From: Butyricimonas paravirosa
GTDB taxonomy: Bacteria; Bacteroidota; Bacteroidia; Bacteroidales; Marinifilaceae
Reading direction: 5' to 3'
NCBI RefSeq assembly: GCF_032878955.1
Contig: NZ_CP043839.1
Span: forward strand, 3,100,001 to 3,164,000
Length of the DNA: 64,000 bases
Below are positions 25,399 to 33,395 of the stretch, one piece after another. A program made the position numbers and the translations under genes. Positions within the stretch are counted from its first letter, which is position 1. Every line of letters starts with the position of its first letter. The notes under the pieces were generated by a model that did not search any database, was not told where the DNA came from, and saw nothing but the letters and a program-made list of their open reading frames with translations.

Positions 25399-26521
25399 AA
25401 TTCATTTGACGTATGAGGTTTAGTAAAGTATCGGCTTTCTGACAAGTTTCCTGCCACTCGGTTTCCGGGTCGGAAAGAGGGGTAATGCCGCCTCCGACAT
25501 ACAACCGCAGGGCGTCATCGAATACTTCCATGGTACGCAGGTTGACAAACAGGTCAAATGCCCCGGAGGCTTGCAATGGTCCTAGGAATCCGGCATAATA
25601 TCCCCGATCCCGTTTCTCGATCTCCGTGATGATTTGCATGGCTCTCTTTTTGGGTAGGCCGCAGACGGCCGGAGTCGGGTGAAGTTGTCCTACCAGTTCG
25701 TCAATCTGGTCGGCAGGGAGTTGTTCGTCACTTCTGAAAAAGGTACAGAGGTGAAAGACATTCCCGGCTTGTAACGTGATTGGTCCCTCGATTTCGAGAT
25801 GGCGGGTAAAGAAATGTCTTAGCGTGTCTTGGATGTAGTCGGTCACGATTTGTTGTTCCTCGATGTCCTTGTCTCCCCATTCAGGTGGATTTTTTGCTGT
25901 TGCCACGGGTTGAGTTCCTGCTAGTGACATGGTGAAGAATCCGTTTCTGTCGTATTTGAGGAAAGTTTCCGGTGAGGCACCCATCCAAGCGCATTTACCC
26001 GGAATGGCGGCAAAGAACAGGAAGGCGTGGTGGTATTGTTTCATCTGTTCGAAGATCGCTGGCGATAGTCGGAGTGAATCGCAGGGTATCGTGATAGTTC
26101 TTGATAGAACGGCTTTTTTCATCCCTTCCCGTTTCAACGTGTCGATCATCGTGCGCAGTTCATCCAAGTACTCGAAATGCTCGCAGTCTTGCTTGGTGAA
26201 AATACGTTCCGGGGTATTGAAAACCGTGTTCTGTAAATTTCGAATCGTTTCACCGTCAGTCAGGTAGTCCGTGAATGAAAGATCGGCCTTGATGAAGAAG
26301 GGGAAACTCCAAGAGGAGTGATTGAAGGGCGTGATAACAAACCCTTTCTCTCCCCGATGTTTTTCGAATCCCTTGAATATTCGGGTATCGTTGGAGAGTT
26401 GAGCCCCGAAAACAACTTCACGCGAACCGGGTAAACGGTACGTGTAAAACGGGATGTTATTTCGCAGGCAGATGTTCTGCGCTTCTGCAACCGAGAGTCT
26501 GTTTTCTGTTTGTTCTATCAT
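25379..26521 (-). CDS. menF: Isochorismate synthase
   Basis: Converts chorismate to isochorismate, entry to menaquinone synthesis. It has 380 residues and a chorismate-binding fold: KKAVLSRTITIPC, WMGASPETFLKYDRNGFFTM, SLAGTQPV, LHPTPAVCGLPKKRAMQ (the catalytic lid region) and RGYYAGFLGPL. The ATG was chosen because a promoter with two candidate -7 elements (TAATTTTG and TATTTTTG) lies just before it; a longer open frame would run through this promoter and has no family similarity. It is the first gene of the men region and diverges from the MFS gene. Confidence 0.93.
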   Translation of the reverse strand: MIEQTENRLSVAEAQNICLRNNIPFYTYRLPGSREVVFGAQLSNDTRIFKGFEKHRGEKGFVITPFNHSSWSFPFFIKADLSFTDYLTDGETIRNLQNTVFNTPERIFTKQDCEHFEYLDELRTMIDTLKREGMKKAVLSRTITIPCDSLRLSPAIFEQMKQYHHAFLFFAAIPGKCAWMGASPETFLKYDRNGFFTMSLAGTQPVATAKNPPEWGDKDIEEQQIVTDYIQDTLRHFFTRHLEIEGPITLQAGNVFHLCTFFRSDEQLPADQIDELVGQLHPTPAVCGLPKKRAMQIITEIEKRDRGYYAGFLGPLQASGAFDLFVNLRTMEVFDDALRLYVGGGITPLSDPETEWQETCQKADTLLNLIRQMNYGKITF

Positions 26522-26541
26522 GGCATAACCTATTCTTACCG

Positions 26542-26585
26542 CAAAAATAGGCAAAATTATTCGCTGGTGATTCAATTGATGCAAA
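26542..26585 (-). promoter_or_regulatory. Promoter region of menF-menD
   Basis: On the minus strand TTTG (26585-26582) is followed after 22 bp by TAATTTTG (26559-26552). A second -7-like TATTTTTG (26549-26542) lies closer to the start. Both match TAnnTTTG; the spacing is slightly long. A plus-strand TATTTTTG at 26593-26600 may serve the divergent MFS gene. Confidence 0.5.
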
Positions 26586-26663
26586 ATGTAAGTATTTTTG
26601 TGGGGGAAGTAGCTACGCCACGTTGCAGGTTGCAAGTTAATAAAGTTATTTTGTTTGAATGAA

Positions 26664-28028
26664 ATGAATAAAGATAGGAGCGGGTATAAGTTTTTGGGTG
26701 GTTGGCGAGGGCTTCGGGAGTTATTGCCGAATAATTTAGGGGCCTTCACGCAGGTATTTGCTTCCTTGAAAAGTTATAATTTCCGTCTTTATTTCGGGGG
26801 ACAATGTATCTCGCTGATTGGGACGTGGATGCAACAGATTGCCATGAGTTGGCTGGTATTTCGGTTGACCGGGTCGGTGCTTTTACTGGCGACGGTTACT
26901 TTCATGGCACAAATCCCGATTCTCGTGGCGACTCCTTACATGAGCGTTTTTGTTGACCGGTTTGATCGACGTAAGTTGCTGGTGCTGACGCAATCACTGT
27001 CTATGGTACAGGCGTTGTTGATAGCCTTGCTCACGTTGACCGGGTTGATACAGGTGTGGCATATCATGATTCTGAGTTTATTGATCGGTTTGATTAATGC
27101 TTTGGATAATCCCACTCGACAGTCATTTTACCCGAGTTTGGTTCCGAAGGATAAGTTGAGTAACGCTATTGCGCTGAATTCTGCCGTGATTAATGGTTCT
27201 CGTTTGATCGGACCTGCGGTGGGTGGAGTGTTGATCGGTTTGTTAGGAGAGGGTATTTGTTTCCTGTTGAATGGTATCAGCTATATTGCCGTGATTATTG
27301 CCTTGTTGATGATGCGGGTAGCGCCCAAGCAGGAGAGAACTGCGAAACAAAAGGTGTGGGAAGATATGCGGGATGGTTTCCGATACGTGGCGGGTAATAT
27401 ACCGATCCGTACGCTATTGCTTTTGATGAGCGCGATCAGTTTCTTCGGGTTACCCTTGATGACGTTTATCCCGGCTTACGTGAAAACGATCCTGCACGGG
27501 GAGAGCGAGATGCTGGGGCTACTACTTTCATGTATCGGTGTCGGTTCCTTCATTGCGGCCTTGTATCTGGCAGCCCGGAAGAGCGTGCTGGGACTGGGAA
27601 AAGTGGTGATGCTTTCCGGGGCATTGCTGGGGATCGGTTTGTCGGTGATGTCGTTTGTCACGATTCCTTGGGTGGCTGCCGTGTTATGTCTACCGGTGGG
27701 TTTCACGATTATTGCAGCCGTGGCTTCCATCAACACGCTGTTGCAGACCCTTTCCGGTGAGGATAAACGAGGCCGGGTGATGGGATATATGGCAATGTCT
27801 TTCACGGGTATGGCTCCCGTGGGGAGTATGGTGCTGGGGGCGATTGAAAAATGGATCGGTTTGCAAATGATTATCCTACTATCCGGGATTTGTTGTTTTG
27901 TCGCCGCTTTGGTTTTCGAGTATTATCGCCCCTTGGTGCGTAGGCATGCTCGTCCCGTTTATATTGAAAAGGGGATTATCAAGGAGATTGCCATTGGGAT
28001 TGATTCCACGGAGGAACAACGGTTCTGA
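26664..28028 (+). CDS. MFS exporter (EntS-like, MFS_3)
   Basis: An inner-membrane major facilitator with 454 residues and about 12 transmembrane helices. The start YNFRLYFGGQCISLIGTWMQ and AMSWLVFRLTGSVLLLATV are typical of the EntS/MFS_3 branch of drug and siderophore exporters. The loop DRFDRRKLLVLTQ is the MFS loop 2-3 motif, and NALDNPTRQSFYPSLVPKD and SRLIGPAVGGVLIG are family blocks. ATG was preferred over a TTG 9 bp upstream. It stands alone between the menF promoter and cluster B. The substrate cannot be predicted. Confidence 0.87.
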   Translation: MNKDRSGYKFLGGWRGLRELLPNNLGAFTQVFASLKSYNFRLYFGGQCISLIGTWMQQIAMSWLVFRLTGSVLLLATVTFMAQIPILVATPYMSVFVDRFDRRKLLVLTQSLSMVQALLIALLTLTGLIQVWHIMILSLLIGLINALDNPTRQSFYPSLVPKDKLSNAIALNSAVINGSRLIGPAVGGVLIGLLGEGICFLLNGISYIAVIIALLMMRVAPKQERTAKQKVWEDMRDGFRYVAGNIPIRTLLLLMSAISFFGLPLMTFIPAYVKTILHGESEMLGLLLSCIGVGSFIAALYLAARKSVLGLGKVVMLSGALLGIGLSVMSFVTIPWVAAVLCLPVGFTIIAAVASINTLLQTLSGEDKRGRVMGYMAMSFTGMAPVGSMVLGAIEKWIGLQMIILLSGICCFVAALVFEYYRPLVRRHARPVYIEKGIIKEIAIGIDSTEEQRF

Positions 28029-28082
28029 TTAATATTTCTTCGGTGTTTATTGTTATGAAAAATGATGTTCCTTCTAAAATAT

Positions 28083-28112
28083 TTTGAACCATTATTTTTT
28101 TGTGTATTTTTG
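28083..28112 (+). promoter_or_regulatory. Promoter of the cluster B sigma gene
   Basis: TTTG (28083-28086), 18 bp, then TATTTTTG (28105-28112): an exact match to both halves of the Bacteroidota housekeeping consensus, 33 bp before the sigma ATG. Confidence 0.7.
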
Positions 28113-28145
28113 TCATTAGCGGAAGTAATAAATGTCTATAATGTG

Positions 28146-28691
28146 ATGGAACAGGGGAAATTCGATGTATTATTTAATCAGTATTACGAACGTTTAGTAC
28201 TGTTTGCTGAGAGTTATGTGGGAGATTTGGAAACAGCAGAGGATATGGTACAGGATGTTTTCTTATCTCTTTTGTCACGGTCGGATTTTAATGAAGTCGA
28301 ATATTCACGTTCTTATCTATATAGTTGTGTGAGGAACGGATGTGTAGATTATTTACGAAAATTGAAAGTAATAGATCCATTAGATATAAAGTTATTTGAT
28401 GCGGTTTATTATGCGGGGGATTTTAATCTTTTGGAACAAGAGGAGTTAATTCGGAAGGTGGAAGAAGAGATAGAGAAGTTGCCGGAACAACGTCGGGAAA
28501 TACTGAAAATGAGTGTTTACAAGGGAATGAGTTATCCGTCAATAGCAGAAGTGACAGGTTTGTCAGTAAATACGATTAAAACACATATGAAGAAGGCATA
28601 TCAAGATCTGAGGGAAAGACTTTATATGCAACATTTGAATTTACTTTTACCTTTAATCTTGTTAGAAATAAGAAATAAACATTCGTTGTAG
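28146..28691 (+). CDS. ECF sigma-70 factor, cluster B
   Basis: A 181-residue ECF sigma factor. Region 2: LFNQYYERLVLFAESYVGDL then ETAEDMVQDVFLSLLSR; region 4: KLPEQRREILKMSVYKGMSY followed by the helix-turn-helix IAEVTGLSVNTIKTHMKKAY. The ATG before EQGKFDVLF is preferred; an in-frame upstream extension would start with a hydrophobic stretch foreign to the family and would overlap the promoter. It is predicted to control cluster B through the FecR encoded 81 bp downstream. AT-rich codons are used more than in the men genes. Confidence 0.92.
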   Translation: MEQGKFDVLFNQYYERLVLFAESYVGDLETAEDMVQDVFLSLLSRSDFNEVEYSRSYLYSCVRNGCVDYLRKLKVIDPLDIKLFDAVYYAGDFNLLEQEELIRKVEEEIEKLPEQRREILKMSVYKGMSYPSIAEVTGLSVNTIKTHMKKAYQDLRERLYMQHLNLLLPLILLEIRNKHSL

Positions 28692-28772
28692 TTTTATCAA
28701 CGTTATTTTTTTGTTTTTTTTCGTTCACCCTGTTTTCACTTTTTTACGTCATAGGTCTAAAATTATGAAAAA

Positions 28773-29930
28773 ATGCGAAAATCTAGGTCAATATCTGTAT
28801 CTATTCTTTATCGGAAATCAGTAGGTAAACCGATTTCTGGCATAGATCAGCAGAAGTTTGATGCGTGGTACAACGAATCGGAAAAACATCGTTTATATTA
28901 TAAACGTTTTTGTGTGCAACAAGAAAAGATCATGGCTCGTGATTGTTCTGTTGTGGATGTTGAGCGTCGATTGATGGAGATAAAATTCAAAAGACGTGTA
29001 AAATATCGTTCTAATTGGTGGAAATTGTGTGGTGTTGCTGCTACCATGTTGATTTTGTTTTCCATTGGTTGGATGTATTGGACTAAAAATGATGTTTCTT
29101 GTCCGGTGGTTGTTGATGCGGGGCTAGAAAAGGCAAGTGTGACTCTTCGTTCAGGACAGGGAAAGCGAATTGTGTTGGATTCGACTCTAGTGGCACAGAC
29201 GATTAGGCAAGATTGCGTGGCTATGCGTGTTGGTATTGGCGTGTTGGAGTATGATCGGGATTCTGTTGCAATCGGGGAATTGGTTTATAATCAGGTAGAT
29301 GTTCCTCCTTCTGGGGAATATATGATTGTCTTATCGGATGGGACAAAGGTTTATTTGAATTCAGCTTCTAGTTTGTGTTATCCCACGGTGTTTCCACCTG
29401 GAGAACGAAGGGTGAAGTTGTCAGGAGAAGCTTATTTCGTGGTGGCTAAAGGCGAGCGTCCTTTTATTGTGGATACCCCTTTGGAAGAGGTGAAGGTGTT
29501 CGGGACAGAGTTTAACGTGATGGCATACGAGGATGAGGAAGAATTACAAACGACCTTGGTAAAAGGTTCGGTTGGGGTACTGGCGAAAGGGATGGAGTTC
29601 ATTGGTTTTCAAAAAATTGTTCCGGGAGAACAATTCCTTTTAAACCGAAAAACGGGGAAAATAGAAATTGTTCCGGTAGATGTTTTTCCTTATGTGGCTT
29701 GGAAAGACGGTCTTTTTGTTTCTCAAAATGATAATCTTGAGACAATATTAAGGAAGATGGCACGTTGGTTTGATGTGGAGATTTTTTACCAGAATCCGGA
29801 GTTAAAACAAAAACGATTTTTCGGTATTATGAAACGGCGGGCTTGTTTGCAGGAGGTGTTGGACGTGATTGCAAAAGCTGGGGACGTGCATTTTGAGGTG
29901 AATGGGCGAGTCGTGTTAGTTCGGGATTAA
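28773..29930 (+). CDS. FecR family anti-sigma factor, cluster B
   Basis: A 385-residue FecR protein: cytoplasmic N-terminus (about 1-85, with the family segment IDQQKFDAWYNESEKHRLYY), one transmembrane helix (about 88-107), the FecR domain (LSDGTKVYLNSASSLCYPTV, GEAYFVVAKGERPFIVDTP, VKVFGTEFNVMAY) and a C-terminal STN-like DUF4974 domain (NLETILRKMARWFDVEIFYQ). The first 17 residues are odd: an ATG 8 bp upstream in another frame encodes MKKCENLGQYLYLFFIG before a stop, which looks like an alternative N-terminus displaced by a frameshift. Confidence 0.88.
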   Translation: MRKSRSISVSILYRKSVGKPISGIDQQKFDAWYNESEKHRLYYKRFCVQQEKIMARDCSVVDVERRLMEIKFKRRVKYRSNWWKLCGVAATMLILFSIGWMYWTKNDVSCPVVVDAGLEKASVTLRSGQGKRIVLDSTLVAQTIRQDCVAMRVGIGVLEYDRDSVAIGELVYNQVDVPPSGEYMIVLSDGTKVYLNSASSLCYPTVFPPGERRVKLSGEAYFVVAKGERPFIVDTPLEEVKVFGTEFNVMAYEDEEELQTTLVKGSVGVLAKGMEFIGFQKIVPGEQFLLNRKTGKIEIVPVDVFPYVAWKDGLFVSQNDNLETILRKMARWFDVEIFYQNPELKQKRFFGIMKRRACLQEVLDVIAKAGDVHFEVNGRVVLVRD

Positions 29931-29940
29931 AAAAATGAAA

Positions 29941-29967
29941 GCAGAAATTGTTTCCAGCAATTTCTGC
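29941..29967 (+). terminator. Hairpin between FecR and SusC of cluster B
   Basis: A perfect 10-bp stem (GCAGAAATTG with CAATTTCTGC) and 7-nt loop start 10 bp after the FecR stop. An A-run precedes it and no U-run follows on the plus strand. It may end most sigma-FecR transcripts so that SusC relies on its own promoter, or it may protect RNA ends. Confidence 0.5.
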
Positions 29968-30041
29968 CTTTAGTAAAATAAATAGGGAACAAGCATTTAG
30001 CAGGTGTTGCTCCCATATGTTTCACTTATAATTACAAATAT

Positions 30042-33000
30042 ATGAAAAAAAATCGGTGTTCTATTCCTATATGGTGGAATAGTTTACGAAAATTGTGGAT
30101 TATGACAAGGTTTCTATTTGTTTTTGTTTTTGTTGCCACGCTACATGTATCGGCGGCTCTTCACTCTCAAAACAAGATGGTGACCCTTCATTTAGAAAGG
30201 GTAAGTTTGGAAGAGGTAATTCAATCATTAAAACTCCAAACGGATTATGGCTTTTTCTATAACATTGATAGTAAAGATATCAAAAAAATGACAAGCATTT
30301 CGCTCGATGTTAAAAATATGGCATTGGAGGATGTTTTGTCACAGATTTTGAAAGGTACAAATTTAACTTATACTATCGTGAATGATGTAGTTATTTTGAA
30401 TGCCCGAAATTCTGTTGTTGTAAATGATTCTTTGGGAAGAAATCATGTGCTTGTCGGTCGGGTGATTGACATGAATAAAGAACCGCTACCGGGTGTGACG
30501 GTTAGGCTAGAGAGTACAAATATGGGAACGGCGACAAATTTTGACGGTGTTTTCTCGTTTCGTTTGCCTGTTGTGAATGGGAAGTTGATCTTGAGTTTTG
30601 TGGGGTATAAAACGAAAGAGGTCGAGTTTAAACTTCCTTCTGATACATTAAAAATTGTTATGGAAGAAGAGGTTAAAAATGTGGAAGAAGTTGTTGTAAC
30701 AGGTTATTTTACTAAAGCAAAAGAGAGTTTTACCGGTTCGGAAGTAACAATTGAAACGGAAGAGTTAAAAAAAGTTGGGGCGTTAAGTATAACGCAAGCA
30801 CTAAGTGCTTTTGATCCTTCCATTCGCTTGGCAGAAAGTTTGACAAACGGTTCTAATCCCAACGTGCTTCCCGATATTACAATTCGGGGTGAAAACGGGT
30901 TTGATTTACGGGCAAATGCAGATGATGCGACCACGAATCCGAATGCACCCTTGTATATTTTGGATGGAGTAGAAGTTTCAGCGGAGCGTATTTATGATAT
31001 GGATATAAACAGGGTTGAGTCTATAACCATATTGAAGGATGCCAGTGCTACGGCTTTGTACGGTTCTAGAGGATCCAATGGAGTTATTGTGCTTACAACT
31101 ATTCGACCGAAATCTGGACAGATTCGAGTGAGTTTGAATGCTAATTATAATATTTCAATTCCGGATTTGCGGGATTATAATTTGATGAACGCAAAAGAGA
31201 AGTTAGAATATGAACGCTTGGCTGGCTTGTATGAGGATCCCGATTATTTGGAGCAATGTAAATTGGATGAACTTTATAATTCTCGTTTGGAAGAAGTAAG
31301 AAAGGGTGTGGATACATATTGGTTGTCAAAGCCCTTGACAACATCATTGAATCAACGTTATTCTCTTAACTTTGAGGGGGGGGATGAATATTTTCGTTAT
31401 GGAATAGATTTGCGGTATGATACGGATAAAGGAGTTATGAAGCAATCCGGTAGAGATAGATTGGGTGTTAATCTGACGTTTAACTATAATATTGGAACCA
31501 ATTTTTTTATTCGGAATGATTTGTCTGTGGATAATGTGAAAGCCAAAAATTCTCCTTACAATGAATTTTATTTGTACGCCAATCAGAATCCGTACGATCG
31601 TGTTTATGACGAGAATGGTAAATTTGTTGAGAAACTTTCTTCGGGAGATTGGAATCCTTTGTACAATGCTCATTTGCCGAAAAAGGACATGGATACATAC
31701 ACTTCTATTCAAGATAATTTTAATATTGATTGGAGAATTATTCCGGCGTTACGTTTACAAGGACGCATTAGTTACACGAGACAATTTAATAAAAGAGATT
31801 TGTTTAAATCTCCGGAATCTTTAGATTATAGTACGGAAACGGATCCTAAAAAGAAGGGATCTTATTTCCGTTCCAATTCACAAAGTGATCGATTTGATGG
31901 GAATCTAACCTTACAATATAATAAAATGATAGGCGTACATTCGTTGAATGTGGGAGTGGGAAGTAATATGATGGAGTATCGATCAGAGGGAGAATCCTAT
32001 ACGGGTGTCGGTTTTGTTAATCCGGATATGGTTTTTATCGGTGCGGCTAGTGATTTTCAGGAAAATTCCAGTCCTAATGGAACTTATGATAAGTCTAGAT
32101 TGGTTGGATTTTTTGGTAATGTGAATTATGGATATGATAATCGTTATTTCTTAGATTTATCTTTTCGTACAGATGGTTCTAGTAAGTTCGGGAGAAACTC
32201 ACGTTTTGCTCCATTTTGGTCATTAGGAGTTGCTTGGAACGTACATAAGGAAGCGTTCTGGTCAGGAGATGAAAAGAATTCGTTGAAATTAAGGGTTTCC
32301 GTGGGAAGTACGGGTACAACTAATTTTTCTTCAACTCAAGCTTTAACAACGTATAATTACTCTTTTTCTAAGGAGTATAATGGTGTGTTTGGAGTAAGTT
32401 TAGCGGGATACGGTAATCCGGAGTTGAAATGGCAGAATACGATTTCTTATAATGTGGGTGTGGATATGACATTATTAAAGGGATTGGTTGTGTTTAATGG
32501 TGATTTTTATGTGAAAGATACGGAAAATCTATTGTTACCTTTAACGGTTGCTCCATCGACCGGTTTTAATAGTTATGTGGAAAATATTGGGAAATTGAGG
32601 AATACCGGATTGGAGGGGCGTTTGCGATTGAATTTGATCAAAGATTCACAGAGAGACTTGAGGTGGAATGTTACGCTATCCGCTTTCCATAACAAGAGTA
32701 AAATCACGAAGTTGTCTAACCAGTTGGAAGAGATTAATAAGTATGCGAATAATGATTTTTATAATAAAGGAACTGTTGTGTATCGGCAATATGAGGCCGG
32801 GCGTTCGCAAACAGCTTTGATGGTGGTTCAGTCAGGTGGAATTGATCCGGCAACAGGAAACGAGATTTATATTAAACGTAACGGGGAATTGACGTTTGAA
32901 TATGATGCTAATGATAAAGTGAAATGTGGGGATTTGAAACCTACAATTGAAGGAAATGTGAATACTAATTTGACATGGAAAGGGTTTACGTTGTATATGC

Positions 33001-33389
33001 TTTTTAAATATCAGTTCGGAGCCAAGGCTTATAATGGAACGTTGGCTTCTAAGGTCGAGGGGGCTAATCCTTACCGGAATGCAGATAAACGGGTCCTGTA
33101 TGACCGTTGGAAAGAACCTGGGGATCATGCCAAATTCAGACGAATTGATGATCGGACTTCTCCCTATCAGACAACACGTTTAGTTTTTGATAATGATTTG
33201 TTTACTCTGTCAAGTGTATCTCTATCTTATGAATTGCCCCGAGATATCAGCCAGAAATTTTACGCGGATAGAGTTCGATTGATGCTGAGTACGACAGATG
33301 TATTTCGTTTGTCGACAATAAAGCAAGAGCGAGGGACGACTTATCCTTTTGCCCGAACTTTTAATATGAGTTTGAATGTTACGTTTTAA
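30042..33389 (+). CDS. SusC/RagA TonB-dependent transporter with STN domain, cluster B
   Basis: An outer-membrane importer of 1115 residues, with the same order of parts as in cluster A: signal peptide ending near ALHSQ, STN domain (LEEVIQSLKLQTDYGFFYN), carboxypeptidase-like domain (LVGRVIDMNKEPLPGVTV), plug with VVVTGYFTKAKESFTGS and ILKDASATALYGSRGSNGVI, then the barrel ending in NMSLNVTF. The KESFTGS signature and barrel motifs such as YFLDLSFRTDGSSKFG parallel the cluster A protein, so the two are paralogues in one subfamily. It ends directly before its SusD partner. Confidence 0.95.
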   Translation: MKKNRCSIPIWWNSLRKLWIMTRFLFVFVFVATLHVSAALHSQNKMVTLHLERVSLEEVIQSLKLQTDYGFFYNIDSKDIKKMTSISLDVKNMALEDVLSQILKGTNLTYTIVNDVVILNARNSVVVNDSLGRNHVLVGRVIDMNKEPLPGVTVRLESTNMGTATNFDGVFSFRLPVVNGKLILSFVGYKTKEVEFKLPSDTLKIVMEEEVKNVEEVVVTGYFTKAKESFTGSEVTIETEELKKVGALSITQALSAFDPSIRLAESLTNGSNPNVLPDITIRGENGFDLRANADDATTNPNAPLYILDGVEVSAERIYDMDINRVESITILKDASATALYGSRGSNGVIVLTTIRPKSGQIRVSLNANYNISIPDLRDYNLMNAKEKLEYERLAGLYEDPDYLEQCKLDELYNSRLEEVRKGVDTYWLSKPLTTSLNQRYSLNFEGGDEYFRYGIDLRYDTDKGVMKQSGRDRLGVNLTFNYNIGTNFFIRNDLSVDNVKAKNSPYNEFYLYANQNPYDRVYDENGKFVEKLSSGDWNPLYNAHLPKKDMDTYTSIQDNFNIDWRIIPALRLQGRISYTRQFNKRDLFKSPESLDYSTETDPKKKGSYFRSNSQSDRFDGNLTLQYNKMIGVHSLNVGVGSNMMEYRSEGESYTGVGFVNPDMVFIGAASDFQENSSPNGTYDKSRLVGFFGNVNYGYDNRYFLDLSFRTDGSSKFGRNSRFAPFWSLGVAWNVHKEAFWSGDEKNSLKLRVSVGSTGTTNFSSTQALTTYNYSFSKEYNGVFGVSLAGYGNPELKWQNTISYNVGVDMTLLKGLVVFNGDFYVKDTENLLLPLTVAPSTGFNSYVENIGKLRNTGLEGRLRLNLIKDSQRDLRWNVTLSAFHNKSKITKLSNQLEEINKYANNDFYNKGTVVYRQYEAGRSQTALMVVQSGGIDPATGNEIYIKRNGELTFEYDANDKVKCGDLKPTIEGNVNTNLTWKGFTLYMLFKYQFGAKAYNGTLASKVEGANPYRNADKRVLYDRWKEPGDHAKFRRIDDRTSPYQTTRLVFDNDLFTLSSVSLSYELPRDISQKFYADRVRLMLSTTDVFRLSTIKQERGTTYPFARTFNMSLNVTF

Positions 33390-33395
33390 TTGTTA

